Shown here piece by piece: positions 1 through 11,039 of a DNA stretch of 64,000 nt. Each line of letters opens with the position of its first letter. Position 1 is the first letter of the stretch. The stretch comes from Vitellaria paradoxa (lineage: Eukaryota > Streptophyta > Magnoliopsida > Ericales > Sapotaceae): positions 37,212,255 to 37,276,254 of the forward strand of contig CM034244.1 of the NCBI GenBank assembly GCA_019916065.1. The letters run 5' to 3'. Below the pieces are notes generated by a model that saw only the letters and a list, made by a program, of their open reading frames with translations, made no database searches and was not told where the DNA came from. The position numbers and the translations under genes are program-made.

Positions 1-578
1 TTTTATGAAAATTATGCAAATTTTAGGATTAATAACAATTATAATTCCTAACTTTATATTAATTAATTATAAATCTTTAATCATACATTAAAGAATGTCG
101 AGAACTAAAGGAAAAAAATTAGGAAAAAACTTGACTCTGTTTTGAACCAAAAACCTTATTTTTAAAACTTTTAAACAACCTATAATTTTCAAAAATATTT
201 AAAGTATTCAAAAATTAAATTTTAATTTTTAAAACTATTTATCAAGTTCTTACAGAGCTACGTCAAAAATTTGGCATCAAAACGAGTTTAATTTGATGTC
301 AAAACGCCAAATAACATAATTTTTAAAAAACTGATAGACAAACAGCCCCTAAGTATTTTTCCATGTTGAACTGCCATGTTTCTACCGTGCCCTCCACACA
401 CCAAACTTTTAGGCCACGTGCTCCCGGCCTTCAACAAGGCAAGCAACGGCATTTTTGGATGATGCGAGCAAGTAAAATAATAATAAATAAATAAATAAAA
501 TTAACAATGGACCCCAGCCTTTTAACAAGGCTCAACTCCTATCACTTTAGCGCCCAATTCAGGCCATAAGCCTGCTAA
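1..578. other. AT-rich intergenic DNA
   Basis: No supported open frame, RNA gene or terminal repeat was seen in this stretch. It holds poly-A/T runs and a short AT microsatellite near 480-500. It is probably decayed transposon or intergenic sequence. Confidence 0.5.
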
Positions 579-929
579 GAGCCCGTTTGACAATTTAAAA
601 ATTAGTAAAAAAATATAAAAAGTTATATTTTATAATTTTTAGTGTGTTTGACAAAATCACAAATATTTTTATTATTTTGATTTATTACAGTAAAAAGTCA
701 AACAAAAAGTTGTCATTTTTCTGATTTGTTACAATAAAAAATATACCAAACACCCAAAAGTTACAATTTTTTTGATTTGCTACAGTAAAAAGTTTACCAA
801 ACACTCAAAAGTTACAAAAAAAAATACTAAAAAATACATTTTGTTCAACCAAACACACAAAAAAAGTATAAAAAAAAACACCAAAAAAATTATCAAAAAT
901 TAATTTTTTTTAAACTGCCAAACGGGCTC
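579..929. mobile_element. Tourist-like MITE (PIF/Harbinger type)
   Basis: The ends are near-perfect terminal inverted repeats: GAGCCCGTTTGACAATTT at 579 and the complement of AAACTGCCAAACGGGCTC ending at 929. They are flanked by the 3-bp direct repeat TAA (576-578 and 930-932). The 351-bp interior is AT-rich, has no open frame, and repeats a CTACAGTAAAAAGT-like motif. A TAA target duplication and G-starting repeats are typical of Harbinger-derived MITEs. Mobilisation would depend on a transposase encoded elsewhere. A hAT-type MITE is the alternative, but it would need an 8-bp duplication, which I do not see. Confidence 0.75.
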
Positions 930-1302
930 TAAGTCCAACTTAGCTTTTGAGCCTCGCCTGACCAAAAGAGTAAAATAAGATAAAAAACTTGCGTCGGCGC
1001 CTAGTGCCCCATGCTACGATTAGTGTTTCAGCGAAGCCGTCCACGCTGTCGATTTTTTTTTTTTTTAAGAGACAACTTAAAAATAAAAAGAAAAAACAGA
1101 AACCTTTCTTTTGCTTTCAAATCCAATTCTTTTGCTAAATTAAAAAAAATTGACGAACTTGTTTTTTCCTTATTAATTAAAATTTAATTTTAATTAATAT
1201 TCTTGACAACAATTAATTAATACGATTTGCATAAATAAAATAAAATAAAACTCAATTTAATTATATGAACAAACAAGAAGTTATATAAAATCATGTAAGA
1301 CT
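930..1302. other. Unassigned AT-rich stretch
   Basis: No open frame of note. A short GC-richer patch lies near 990-1050. Because the neighbouring LTR and primer site face left, this may be the decayed internal part of that minus-strand retroelement, but no domain is recognisable. Confidence 0.3.
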
Positions 1303-1314
1303 GCTCTGATACCA
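1303..1314 (-). other. Retrotransposon primer-binding site (initiator Met-tRNA)
   Basis: Read on the minus strand this is TGGTATCAGAGC, the standard copia-type primer site complementary to the 3' end of initiator tRNA-Met. It lies two bases from a TG dinucleotide at 1317 that would be the 3' end (CA) of a minus-strand LTR. Confidence 0.75.
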
Positions 1315-1316
1315 AT

Positions 1317-2591
1317 TGCAAGAATCAAGAAACGTAGCGGAATAGATTTTTAAAATTTTTGTTCAGATCGATCTTGCATAAAAAATCATAAACTTCATAT
1401 ACGTACTCGAAATACAAAAATGAAATCAAATCAATAAATAAAACTGACATTTTGTCATTCCTTGATTTGATCTTGTTTTCTTGAACTTTTCTTCCCAATA
1501 GTTAAAAACCCTAGGTTTTCTACCTTTTGTCCTATCACGATTCTCTTAGGGTTTTTCTGACGTCTAAGGTTGTGTGGATAACATAACAGATTGATCCTTT
1601 TATACGCAAGAGCAGATGACCTAGGTGTAGATAAACTTAAGTTGGCTAATTAGGAAACTACCATAATTATTTTATAACTACGAATATATCCCCTAATAAT
1701 TATACCTTATTCCACTAAAAAGTTATAACTGAACTCCAACCCTAATTTACTGAAATAATTTCATAAAAGTCCTTGTTCACTCTTTAATTCTGCAATTAAG
1801 CCCATCCAATATATATAAAGACAATTAGAATTAAGAAGTTATCTAATTCCAATTGATACCTCCCTCCATATTCTAAGAACTATTATTCTAATCATTTTGT
1901 ATTGATCACTATCTCAACAACATATTACTAAGATGACCGGATCCGAATTTGATGATTAATTAATATTCTTAATATTGATAATACCCTTATGTCCGATCAA
2001 ATTGTGGATTCCTTCTTAATAGTGTATGTATGTTCCCTAGTTTTATACAATGGTTTCCCAAAACACTGAGGTGTTGGCCTAATGATAATTAGTTTCACTC
2101 CTAATGAATTAAAGTCATCATTACATAAAATAGTGTCCATCACTATCTCAGGATTTAGAACAATTGTTTAGAGTGAATGTAAGAAATACATCAACGTGGA
2201 TAGCATAACTTAGATGTGTTTCTTATTATTGTCCCATTCAATGTCTTCTACACCAATACTTTAGATTCAGAGTCCCCTATTCTAATGATTAAGATAAATC
2301 ATTCTATCATATAAAATTCTAAAATTTTACAATCTTTCAGTTGAGATGTTCTCATCTCATCATTGACTGCAAACAAATCTAGATTGATTGATACTTAAAT
2401 TCATATCTCTTGTGCACGAAACACTTTCATGCACATGAATTAAGTTCATTAATAAATCAAGGATTACATTCATCACATGAAATACATACATCTATAGATA
2501 ATAGAGAAACTTTAGATAAACTAAATAAATTTTTTTTATTAAACTAAAATTAGTTCATCATTTAATATATAACTTTAGGGTATACAACCCA
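1317..2591 (-). mobile_element. Old copia-type LTR, minus strand
   Basis: The stretch next to the minus-strand primer site starts TG and plausibly ends CA (2590-2591), as expected for one LTR of about 1.3 kb. It has no open frame. No partner LTR is present in the window, so the element is a single LTR with a primer-site stub, or its other half lies to the left. The right boundary is a judgement from the terminal dinucleotide and could be off by tens of bases. Confidence 0.45.
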
Positions 2592-2710
2592 TTAAGTTTA
2601 ACATTTTTTTTAGCAATTAAAATTTTTTGTTTTGACTCATTAAACTTAGTATTTTGTTTATAATAGATTCTCTCACTTTAAGCAGGCATTCGAGATCTGG
2701 TAGAAGGCCC

Positions 2711-3540
2711 TGTATAGTCTAAAACATTGTAAATTGGCAAATCCATTGTCAAAGGAAAAGTTTTGTAACTTTAGACTTAGCGTAGGCTAAGACACTAGAG
2801 TCTTAAGTCATGTAGAACTTTAAAAGGCTCAGAAAAATAAGTTTCCATAATGGCTAGAAGTCCTAAAGAAGCCAAACAAGTGTTGGAATTGATTTACGCA
2901 GGAAGTTCGCGGGATGGCGGCTGTTAGGCACGGGGTAAAGCTAAAACCTAAGTTTGAAGTTTTGGCCATGCAGGATCTCTGTTTTGAGTCGCGGGATGGC
3001 TGCAGGATGGCCTTGGGAAGGTCGGGAGTGTGCCCCTCCCGCAATGTACTACATTTAGTCTGTTTTATCTTCTGATGAACCTTAGCCGCCTTCGTTTCTT
3101 TATATATATCTTCTGAACGTCTTCAGGGTTACATAAGAGAGAATATACATCAAGATTGTGAGCTAGAAAAGTCAGAACGTTCTCTCAATTGCTTAGCCAA
3201 GCATTCTTGCATTTGCATAATTCAAAGGAGTTCGAATCTTTGAAGAGCTGAGGATTCAGCACGTAAGTTTACGGAGGATTCGGTGTTGTTCCTTCAAGGA
3301 GTTGAAGGGCTTTTGCTAAAAGTGTTGGTGAATCGAGGAGTCGAGCAAATGTCAACGTAGTATAGAGTCAAGGAGTCGATCTATCGAGTGGTTGAATTTG
3401 TAACCAACATTCAGTTTTAGTGAAAGTTTTGTTTGAGGTTTCCCTTTGTAGGTTTCCTCGTTTTGTTAATCTCACCTTTTGTTTATTCTGTGATTGTGGT
3501 TGATTGATTGAGATTTTTACCAGCTAATTACATATTTTCA
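2711..3540 (+). mobile_element. 5' LTR of SIRE-like copia element
   Basis: This begins TGTATAGTCT and ends TATTTTCA. It matches 7832-8648 along its length with many substitutions and small indels. Two bases after its end is the primer site at 3543. The 5-bp flanks GGCCC (2706-2710) and AGCCC (8649-8653) are a target duplication with one mismatch. The two LTRs differ enough to suggest an old insertion. Confidence 0.9.
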
Positions 3541-3542
3541 AT

Positions 3543-3554
3543 TGGTATCAGAGC
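3543..3554 (+). other. Primer-binding site of SIRE-like copia
   Basis: TGGTATCAGAGC is an exact match to the initiator Met-tRNA primer site and lies two bases after the 5' LTR. It sets the element's orientation as plus. Confidence 0.9.
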
Positions 3555-3596
3555 CGGTGCATTTTTGAGAACAAAACGTGATCTTGGTATTTGCTG

Positions 3597-5523
3597 ATGG
3601 ATCCTCCTAGAGAAGGCGGTTTGAGTATTAGACCCCCGTAGTTCGATGGCTCCAACTATGCGTATTGGAAGGTTCGAATGAGAGCTCATTTAACTCATTG
3701 AATGTCAATGTTTGGCTATCCATAGAAAAAAGTTAGGTAAAACCAACTCATTCTGTTGATAACGTAGCGGTAGAAAAAACTATGGATATATGGACCAGGG
3801 CAGAGCAAGAAAAAACAGAATGGAACTACAAAGTCCTGAGCTCTATTTTCTGTGCAGTCTCTGTAGATGAGTTTAGAAGAATTTCAAGTCGCGAGATTAC
3901 TAAGGAGACTTGGAAAATTCTTGAATTGACTCATGAAGGAAATTCCACACTTAAGAATTCCAAACTGCAGAAAATAACTTCGGAGTTTGAGAACTTAAAG
4001 ATGTCTGAAGATGAATCCTTTGATAGTTTTTACACAAAACTCAGCGATATTGTTAACATCAGTTTCAACCTTGGAGAACAAATTCCTAGCCAAAAGATTG
4101 TAAGTAAGATTCTCCGATCCCTACTTATGTCCTTCCAAGAAAAAGTTATAGCTATTAAAGAGGTTAGGAATGTTGATTCAACGTGCATAGAAGATTTAGT
4201 TGGCTCCTTGTAGACTTATGAAGCCAACATGATTAAACCAAAATCTAGATGAGTTGCCCTAAAAACTGTTAAGGAAGATGAGTCCTCCTCAAGTAATGAC
4301 GAGTCAATCCCCTCTCCTGAAGAAATTGTTATCTATACCAAGACAATTAGAAAATTCTTCAAAAAGAAAGATAGCAAACAAGGAAAGACGAAGAAGAATA
4401 AGAAAGTCAAAGCAGAGAAATCTTTAGAGAAGAAGAAGAAGGAGAACAAGTCTAAGGGCGTGAAGTTTTATGAGTGCCAAGGTTATGGTCACATAGCTCA
4501 AGACTGTGGAAAGAAGAAAAGAAAGAAGAAGGTTCTCAATGCAACCTTTGATGATTCAGATGATCAGTCGAGCACCTCTTCTTCTTCAGAAGATTTCCCA
4601 GAGAATTATACTGCATTCATGGTTAGAGCTAGTGCCCCCCTCAAATTCAGCAAAGTTATCCTCTTCTAAAAGTAAGAAAGAAGAATCCTCTGAAAATGAA
4701 GCTGAAAAAGATATAGATGATGAAGTAGATGTAGAAGAGGCTTATGAATAGTTATATCAAGATTGCCGCAAACTCCATAAGCAAAACGAAAAATTAACTG
4801 TGAAGAACAAAGTGTTGAAAAGGGAAAGAGACAGTTTGAAAATTGCCCTAGAAGAATTGCAAGGAAAATATGACAGTCTTGAAGCAAGCAAGAAAACTCA
4901 AGATGAATTGGCAACAGCTTTCAAGACTAAACTGGATAAAAAAGATAGTGAATTGAAAGATGCCCAGGCAAAGCTACAAACCGTGCAATCCAAGATGAAT
5001 ACTGCATCTTCCCAAATTGATAACATACTAGGGATGCAAAGGAGCCCATGTGACAAAAGAGGACTTGGGTACACTGGCACAGGTGGTCAATCTTGAAGTT
5101 AAAGCTGTCCCAAGTGAGTAGAAAAAACCTACGCTGATTCCGTTTCAATCCTCAAAGAAAACTGCTTCAAAAACAGTCAAAACTCCTCAACCTAAGAAAG
5201 GTAAGCAGTTAAGAGTTTATCTTCAGAAACTCAAAGGTATGCCCCCTAACTTGCAACGTAAGTTTGTTTCTATATGTTTTCATTATGGTATACCTGGTCA
5301 CATAAAACCACATTGTCACAAATTATATGGGCTTCCCCTATTTTATGTTGACACGAGGAATTTTTTGAGATCTAATTTTCAAGTGTCAAATAGGTTTAAT
5401 TCATTAAGGTTTCAAAAGTCATATCTTGATCCTAGATCTTACATAACTTGGCCAGTGAGGAAAAACATAAAGAAAATTTTTTCAAAACCCATTGGTCCAA
5501 AACTCAACAATCGTAAGACTTAA
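3597..5523 (+). pseudogene. Broken gag gene of SIRE-like copia
   Basis: An ATG at 3597 starts a typical copia gag beginning (MDPPREGG, then DGSNYAYWKVRM). The frame is interrupted almost at once by stops and a shift. The longest clean piece (3782-4213, 143 residues) carries the UBN2/gag core, with WNYKVLSSIF and LKMSEDESFDSFYTKL. A zinc knuckle follows at about 4460-4507, but the residue at the first cysteine position is Phe (FYEC...H...C), so metal binding is probably lost. Further on come an acidic Ser-rich part, a coiled coil (4800-5030) with the GLGY motif usual after it in SIRE gag, and a tail at 5239-5523. No protease, integrase, reverse transcriptase or RNase H follows, so the element is non-autonomous. 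Confidence 0.8.
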
Positions 5524-5977
5524 AATGCTTTTTCAAAAATAAGAACTGTTTGGGTTAGGAAGAGTGATCTCTATGTCACCCACACCCCTAAGAGTGTTGA
5601 AGGGGTGAGCCTTGATATATAAAGACAAATTTTTTTTTTTTTTTTAAACTAGGGTATGTGTCATTGCTATATTCTTACCTAGTTCTATGAAATCTTGTAA
5701 ATTAAATACTTTTCAATTTTTTTTAGATAGTTAAAATACTTTTTTTAGTGCAATGTTATTCTTTGTGATGTTTTGCTTGTTCTATTACTTAATACACACT
5801 TCAAAATCACAGAATGAAAATTGTTGATTTACATAGTGGTCACAAATTTGAATTGCTTGATGAACCTGAATCCTATGTTTTGTTGTTCCTTGTCATGGTA
5901 GTGGTGTGCTGAATTGTAATTGCACGAAATTTAGTACATCATGAGAAATATTTTCCACCATTAATTAGTTTAATAAA
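5524..5977 (+). other. Noncoding 3' region of SIRE-like copia, first part
   Basis: AT-rich sequence between the gag remnant and the internal repeats, with no open frame or motif I can support. The pol genes expected here in an autonomous copia element are absent. Confidence 0.5.
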
Positions 5978-6483
5978 TTCTCCTTTTTGGACTATTGGTT
6001 GCTTTTGAGCTTACATAAAAAAATAAAAAAATAAACACTTGGAAAGGGCTACCAATGGGATAGAGTGAAGCTAGTCTGTTGACGTTTGGGTTATCAAAAT
6101 AACCACCCTCTGGGTTTGACGATATAGGAAGAAGGCTATCTACCCATAAGTGTGTGAAAAGCCACCAAGCAAAAATTAAAAAAAAAAATCTTGGTGGATG
6201 TCAATTAAATAGATACAATATCTTGGTGGATGTCAATTAAATTCTCCTTTTTGGACTATTGGTTGCTCTTGAGCTTACATAATAAAAAAAAACACTTGGA
6301 AAGGGCTACCAATAGGATAGAGTGAAGTTAGTCTGTTGACGTGTGGGTTATCAAAATAACCACCCTCTGAGTTTGACAATACAGGAATAAGGCTATCTAC
6401 CCATAAGTGTGTGAAAAGCCACCAAGCAAAAAAAAAAAAAAAAAAAAAAAAATCTTGGTGGATGTCAATTAAATAGATACAAT
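5978..6483 (+). repeat. Two-copy direct repeat, about 262-bp unit
   Basis: Two copies start at about 5978 and 6240, both with ATTCTCCTTTTTGGACTATT. They share the phrases GGGCTACCAAT, CAAAATAACCACCCTCT and GTGTGAAAAGCCACCAAGC, and both end near CTTGGTGGATGTCAATTAAA. Copy 2 differs by point changes and a longer poly-A tract. The repeat is internal to the SIRE-like element. Confidence 0.85.
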
Positions 6484-6908
6484 ATCTTGGTGTTTAGTTG
6501 AAAACAATGAATTGAGGAGAAACTATTCGAATAGCTAACACTACATATCTTACTCAATTCAATTCAAAGTCCAAAATGAGCAATTTTTAAATTCATGCGA
6601 GTATGTGAAGAATATCAATCATGTTGCACTTAAACTTCATTTCACACGCCACACAGGCATTTGACCATTGGTATGACGTGTAAACAACTTATGACATAAA
6701 TAGTAGGGTGATTCTTGGAATTCTTATTTGTTACTATTTATGTATGGTCAAAATTTTGAAACTGTGTTTCGTTTTGTGTTTGGGAAAGTAGAACTTGGAA
6801 TGAATCGATCAAGAATACACGTTATACCTTATTTTTTGTCAATTCATGTCAAAAAGGGGGAAAATAGTTTATGGGGAGAATTGTTAGTTAACTAAGGGGA
6901 AGATATAG
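6484..6908 (+). other. Noncoding 3' region of SIRE-like copia, second part
   Basis: No open frame. Near 6850-6908 are several purine-rich phrases of the AAAAAGGGGGAAAA kind. These are common in SIRE/Maximus 3' regions, where they resemble extra polypurine tracts. Confidence 0.5.
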
Positions 6909-7810
6909 TTAAGGGGGAGAATGCTTGAAAAGGGGCTTGAAAAAAAGTTAGTTTATTAAAGGGGAGAATAATTAGCTTTTTGATAGTTAATATTTGTGTT
7001 GATTAATTAAGGAGAAGAATAATAGTTTGTTTCATTTTTTGTTATAGTTTCATTTAATTTTTTTTCCACATGATGCCTTGATCGTTTTGTTTAGGTGTGC
7101 AGCAAACAGGTTCTATAATCAGAACATATTGATCAAGGAATAGTTTACTGAGGCCTTTTTAAAATTAGGATGAATTCATTTATAATTTCGCTTATTAAGT
7201 TTTGACATAGTTAAGGGGGAGAATGCTTGAAAAGGGGCTTGAAAAAAAGTTAGTTTATTAAAGGGGAGAATAATTAACTTTTTGATAGTTAATATTTGTG
7301 TCGATTAATTAAGGAGAAGAATAATAGTTTGTTTCATTTTTTGTTATAGTTTCATTTAATTTTTTTCCACATGATGCCTTGATCGTTTTGTTTAGGTGTA
7401 CAGCAAACAGGTTCTATAATCAGAACATATTGATCAAGGAATAGTTTACTGAGGCCTTTTTAAAATTAGGATGAATTCATTTATAATTTCGCTTATTAAG
7501 TTTTGACATAGTTAAGGGGGAGAATGCTTGAAAAGGGGCTTGAAAAAAAGTTAGTTTATTAAAGGGGAGAATAATTAACTTTTTGATAGTTAATATTTGT
7601 GTCGATTAATTAAGGAGAAGAATAATAGTTTGTTTCATTTTTTGTTATAGTTTCATTTAATTTTTTTCCACATGATGCCTTGATCGTTTTGTTTAGGTGT
7701 ACAGCAAACAGGTTCTATAATCAGAACATATTGATCAAGGAATAGTTTACTGAGGCCTTTTTAAAATTAGGATGAATTCATTTATAATTTCGTATATTAA
7801 GTTTTGACAT
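6909..7810 (+). repeat. Three tandem copies of a 301-302 bp unit
   Basis: The units start at 6909, 7211 and 7512, each with TTAAGGGGGAGAATGCTTG. They run through a T-rich middle and GATGCCTTGATCGTTTTG to TAAGTTTTGACAT. Copies 2 and 3 are nearly identical and copy 1 is slightly more diverged. Each unit carries GGGGGAG and GGGGAG purine runs like the polypurine tract that primes plus-strand DNA synthesis. Confidence 0.92.
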
Positions 7811-7819
7811 GGAATTGCC

Positions 7820-7830
7820 AAAGGGAAAGA
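7820..7830 (+). other. Polypurine tract of SIRE-like copia
   Basis: AAAGGGAAAGA directly precedes the 3' LTR, the position expected for the plus-strand primer of reverse transcription. Confidence 0.8.
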
Positions 7831-7831
7831 T

Positions 7832-8648
7832 TGTTAAATCTAAAACATTGTAAATTGGCAAATCCATTGTCAAAGGAAAGATTTTGTAACTTTAGACTTA
7901 GTGTAAGCTAAGACATGAGAGTCTTAAGTCATGTAGAACTTTAAAAGGCTCAAAAAATAAGTTTTCATAATGGTTGGAAGTCCTAAAGAAGCCAAACAAG
8001 TGTCAGAATTGATTTACATAGGAAATCCACGGGATGGCCAATGTTAGGCGTGAGATAAAGCCGAGACCTAAGTTTGAAGTTTTGGCCGTGCGAGATCGCC
8101 ACTCTGAGTCGTGGGATGGCCGTAGGAAGACTGCTGGTGCGCCCTTCCTGTGAGGTACTACATTCAGTCTATTTTGTCTTCTATTGAACCTTAGCTGCCT
8201 CCGTTTCTTTATATATATTTTCTAGGCGTCTTCGGGGTTACATGAGAGATAATATACATCAAGATTGTGAGCCAGAAAAATCAGAACTTTCTCTCAATTG
8301 CTTAGCCAAGCATTCTTGCATCTGCATGATTTGAAGGAGTTCAAATCTTTGAAGAGTTGAGGATTTAGCAGGTAAGTTTGCTGAGGATTCGGTGTTGTGC
8401 CTTCGAGGAGTTGAAGGGCTTTTGCTAAAGGTTTTGGTGAATCGAGGAGTCAAGCAAACATCAACATAGTATAGAGTCGAGGAGTTGATCTATCGAGTCA
8501 TTAAGTTTGTAACCAACATTTGATTTTAGTGAAAGTTTTGTTTGAGGTTTTCCTTTGTAGGTTTCCTCGTTTTGTTTATCTCGCCTTCTATTTATTTTGT
8601 GATTGTGGTTGATTGATTGGATCTTTACCAGCTAATTACATATTTTCA
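7832..8648 (+). mobile_element. 3' LTR of SIRE-like copia element
   Basis: This is the partner of 2711-3540, starting TGTTAAATCT and ending TATTTTCA. After it the CACTA coding sequence continues. Joining 2710 to 8654 restores a stretch that aligns with the intact CACTA copy near 39340-39380, which confirms the insertion point. Confidence 0.9.
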
Positions 8649-10060
8649 AGCCCTCAAGGGGATTGCCGCAGTGGAATTGTGGGTCACAGTGGATGACCGT
8701 GCAGTGGGATGGCACGTTCCACTCGGTGGGGAAGGACAAACTGTCATTCCTTTCCTAGCTCGGGCAATTGGTCTGGAATCCGATCAAATTCCCGCTGACC
8801 ACCCTCGAGTAGAACACTTTCCCGCCTACTGCATTCAAGGGCCTCTAGACCGAGGTGCTGGTATCATATTTTCCTATTTCATTTATACATGGTATTTATG
8901 CTGAAACTTGCAATATTAAATAATATTCTGTACTTTGTCATTTTCAGGCTAATGTACTTGATGTTCTTCCAAACTTCTAGGACGTTATGTACGGCAAGTG
9001 CAGGAAGATATGGAAAGACCATAAGAATAAGGTCAATTTTACCTACTAGAAGGGTTATGAGAATGACCCTGACATTATCTAGCGGGTCTCACCGGGTATC
9101 CTTCCCCAGTAGTGGGCTGAGCTCATCAATTACTAGTCGAGCCTTGAGGCACAAGTGAGTAGATTGCAATTTGAATTTATTTTCCTTAAAGTTTTTAAAT
9201 TATAAATCATAAGTTACAAAAGCTAATCGACCAGAAATGAAAACAAGATGAGGCCACAAGGAACTCGTGGAACCGAGGAATGCAGGGCCTTGGCCACAAG
9301 GAGGGGACTCGGCACTTTACGTAGGTCCGCCACAAGGTAAAATGTTAGCCTACCACTTAAAAACTTCGTTTATTTTCTTGATAAATGACAATAAATTATT
9401 AACATATAATTTGCCATTTAATAGAGGATGGAGGGGGCCTGAGGACTAATCGAATGGCCATGTAGTTGGCAACTCAACGTGCCAATTTGCTGGAAGTTCA
9501 GGCTATATAGGTAATTAATTTTTATATTTTGGCCAATGAGCATGTTTAATTTTACTTCAGATAATTTAGTTACTTATCTTCCTTATCCATCTTGTCTTAT
9601 TTCCCTTAGCCTCAGTTTGAGGCATGTCTGACCAAACTATGGCCAAATGAGAGGGTGTCCAAAGAGAAGAGAGATGAGATATTTTTCTCTATCATCAGAC
9701 GTGACGGTCACAGATACATGCTCACGCGAGGCGCGAGCATTCCACGCCGGTCTATCGCATAAGCGGAGTCATCCTCTCAGGCCAGATGTCGCGACCGGGA
9801 CCTACTCCAAACCTTCCGAGTGGAGATGGACACATGAAAGGCGTTGCTTCAGGCCAAGATGATGGTCGAGATGGAGAGTCGCTTATCTTAGAGCCAGAAC
9901 CATACTTCTCCTCCTCAGGTTAGGAATATTAATTTTCATTTTTGTAACTAATTAAAATTTTATAAATTTATTTGTTCGTGTTTTGTTGTCATGTTTTCAT
10001 TTGGTTACTGTTTCATTGTAGGACTCGGACAATGGCGGCTAGCCCTCCTGGACTGGATTA
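8649..10060 (+). pseudogene. CACTA element 1 TnpA-like gene, 3' part, decayed
   Basis: These are exon-like blocks of the second (TnpA-like) gene of an En/Spm CACTA element. Block 1 (about 8655-8850) reads AAVELWVTVDDRAVGWHVPL and is followed by a Pro/His segment. Block 2 (about 8985-9155) encodes a KIWKDHKNKV-type motif, then WAELINY and SSLEAQ in a shifted frame with stops. Block 3 (9235-9345) contains GPWPQGGDSALYVGPPQ. Block 4 (about 9640-9880) holds a SKEKRDEIFFSI motif. AT-rich gaps between blocks look like introns. The 5' part is interrupted by the SIRE-like insertion, with only about 2670-2710 left before it. TnpA-like proteins bind subterminal repeats; this copy cannot make a full product. 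The same blocks recur at 39330-40626. Confidence 0.7.
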
Positions 10061-10077
10061 GGGTGATTAGAAAATCC

Positions 10078-10354
10078 AGTACGTTCTAATTCGAAGTCAA
10101 AGCTAGATAAAAGTGATGAAGTTATCAAGACTGATGCCAATCATTTGAGGTTAATGATGTTAAATAAATTGATGGGAGTAGAACTAATACAATATGTTCT
10201 AATTCTGATCTAGCTTTGACTCAAAAACAAAATGTACTGTATTAGTTCTATTCCCATCAATTTGTTGACATCATTGTTTTCAAAGTGATCAGCATCGATC
10301 TTGATAATCTTTTCACGTTCATCTAGCTGAGAATAATGATGTTAGTACATTCTA
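10078..10354. repeat. Imperfect hairpin, about 100-bp arms
   Basis: The left arm (about 10100-10198) and right arm (about 10231-10328) are imperfect reverse complements. They share phrases such as AAATTGATGGGA, AGAACTAATACA and GTTATCAAGA (or GATTATCAAGA). The loop repeats part of the outer left arm. It lies in the 3' noncoding part of CACTA element 1. It could be a nested foldback unit or part of the element itself. Confidence 0.65.
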
Positions 10355-10634
10355 TATGTTTATATTTTGTTTTTTGCATTTTGTACATTTGCATTTGAGA
10401 AATTTTTTAATTAAACTTCAAATTGTTTTTGTATATATAAATGTAGATTTTCATTCTATTTTAGTTAAAAAACTTTTTGTTACATGTGCAATTTAAATTA
10501 TAACCAAATTAAATTAATTTTGAAATGAATATTTACAGATAAATAATATAAATAATAAATGAATTTAAAAATTAATGAAAAAGTAATTAAAATAACAAAA
10601 AATAATAATAATTTTTTAAAAAAATTAGAGGATT

Positions 10635-11007
10635 TAATGGCAGTCGCTAAAATTTAATTTTAAAAAAATATTTCTATTTTGCAACTACCGAAAAATAGTC
10701 GCTAATAAGCCTTAAGTGATCGCTAATGATTACGCGCCATCGGGTAGGACTTGGCGCCAAGTTGGCAGGAATGAACTAGCGACCGCCTATGATATATTAC
10801 CGACTACTTCTCGCGGTTGCTAAAATTCAAAACTTCTTAGTCGCTAAGTCGTCGCAAAAATAATAGCAACCACCTGAGCAGCCATAAATACTTTTTTAGC
10901 AACAGAGCAATTGCGACTCTTTGTTTGTGGTCGCTATGCAGTCGTAATAACATTTTAACGATCACTTTTACCAAAAGCAGTCGCTAAAACCGTTTTTTCT
11001 AGTAGTG
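10635..11007 (+). mobile_element. 3' terminus of CACTA element 1 with subterminal repeats
   Basis: The end reads CCGTTTTTTCTAGTAGTG. Its complement is CACTACTAGAAAAAACGG, the standard terminal inverted repeat of plant CACTA transposons. In the 370 bp before it the motif GTCGCTAA and close variants occur many times in both orientations (near 10643, 10694, 10709, 10813, 10838, 10930 and 10980). This is the usual array of TnpA-binding subterminal repeats. No matching left terminus is in the window, so this element is cut off or its 5' end lies further left. Confidence 0.88.
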
Positions 11008-11039
11008 TAGACAATAGTCAGTTGCTCATAAAAATAACC

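Noticed and set aside
9647..9862. 71-residue Arg/Ser-rich frame
   Set aside because: Out-of-phase reading of the CACTA TnpA-like block; another frame gives the family motif.
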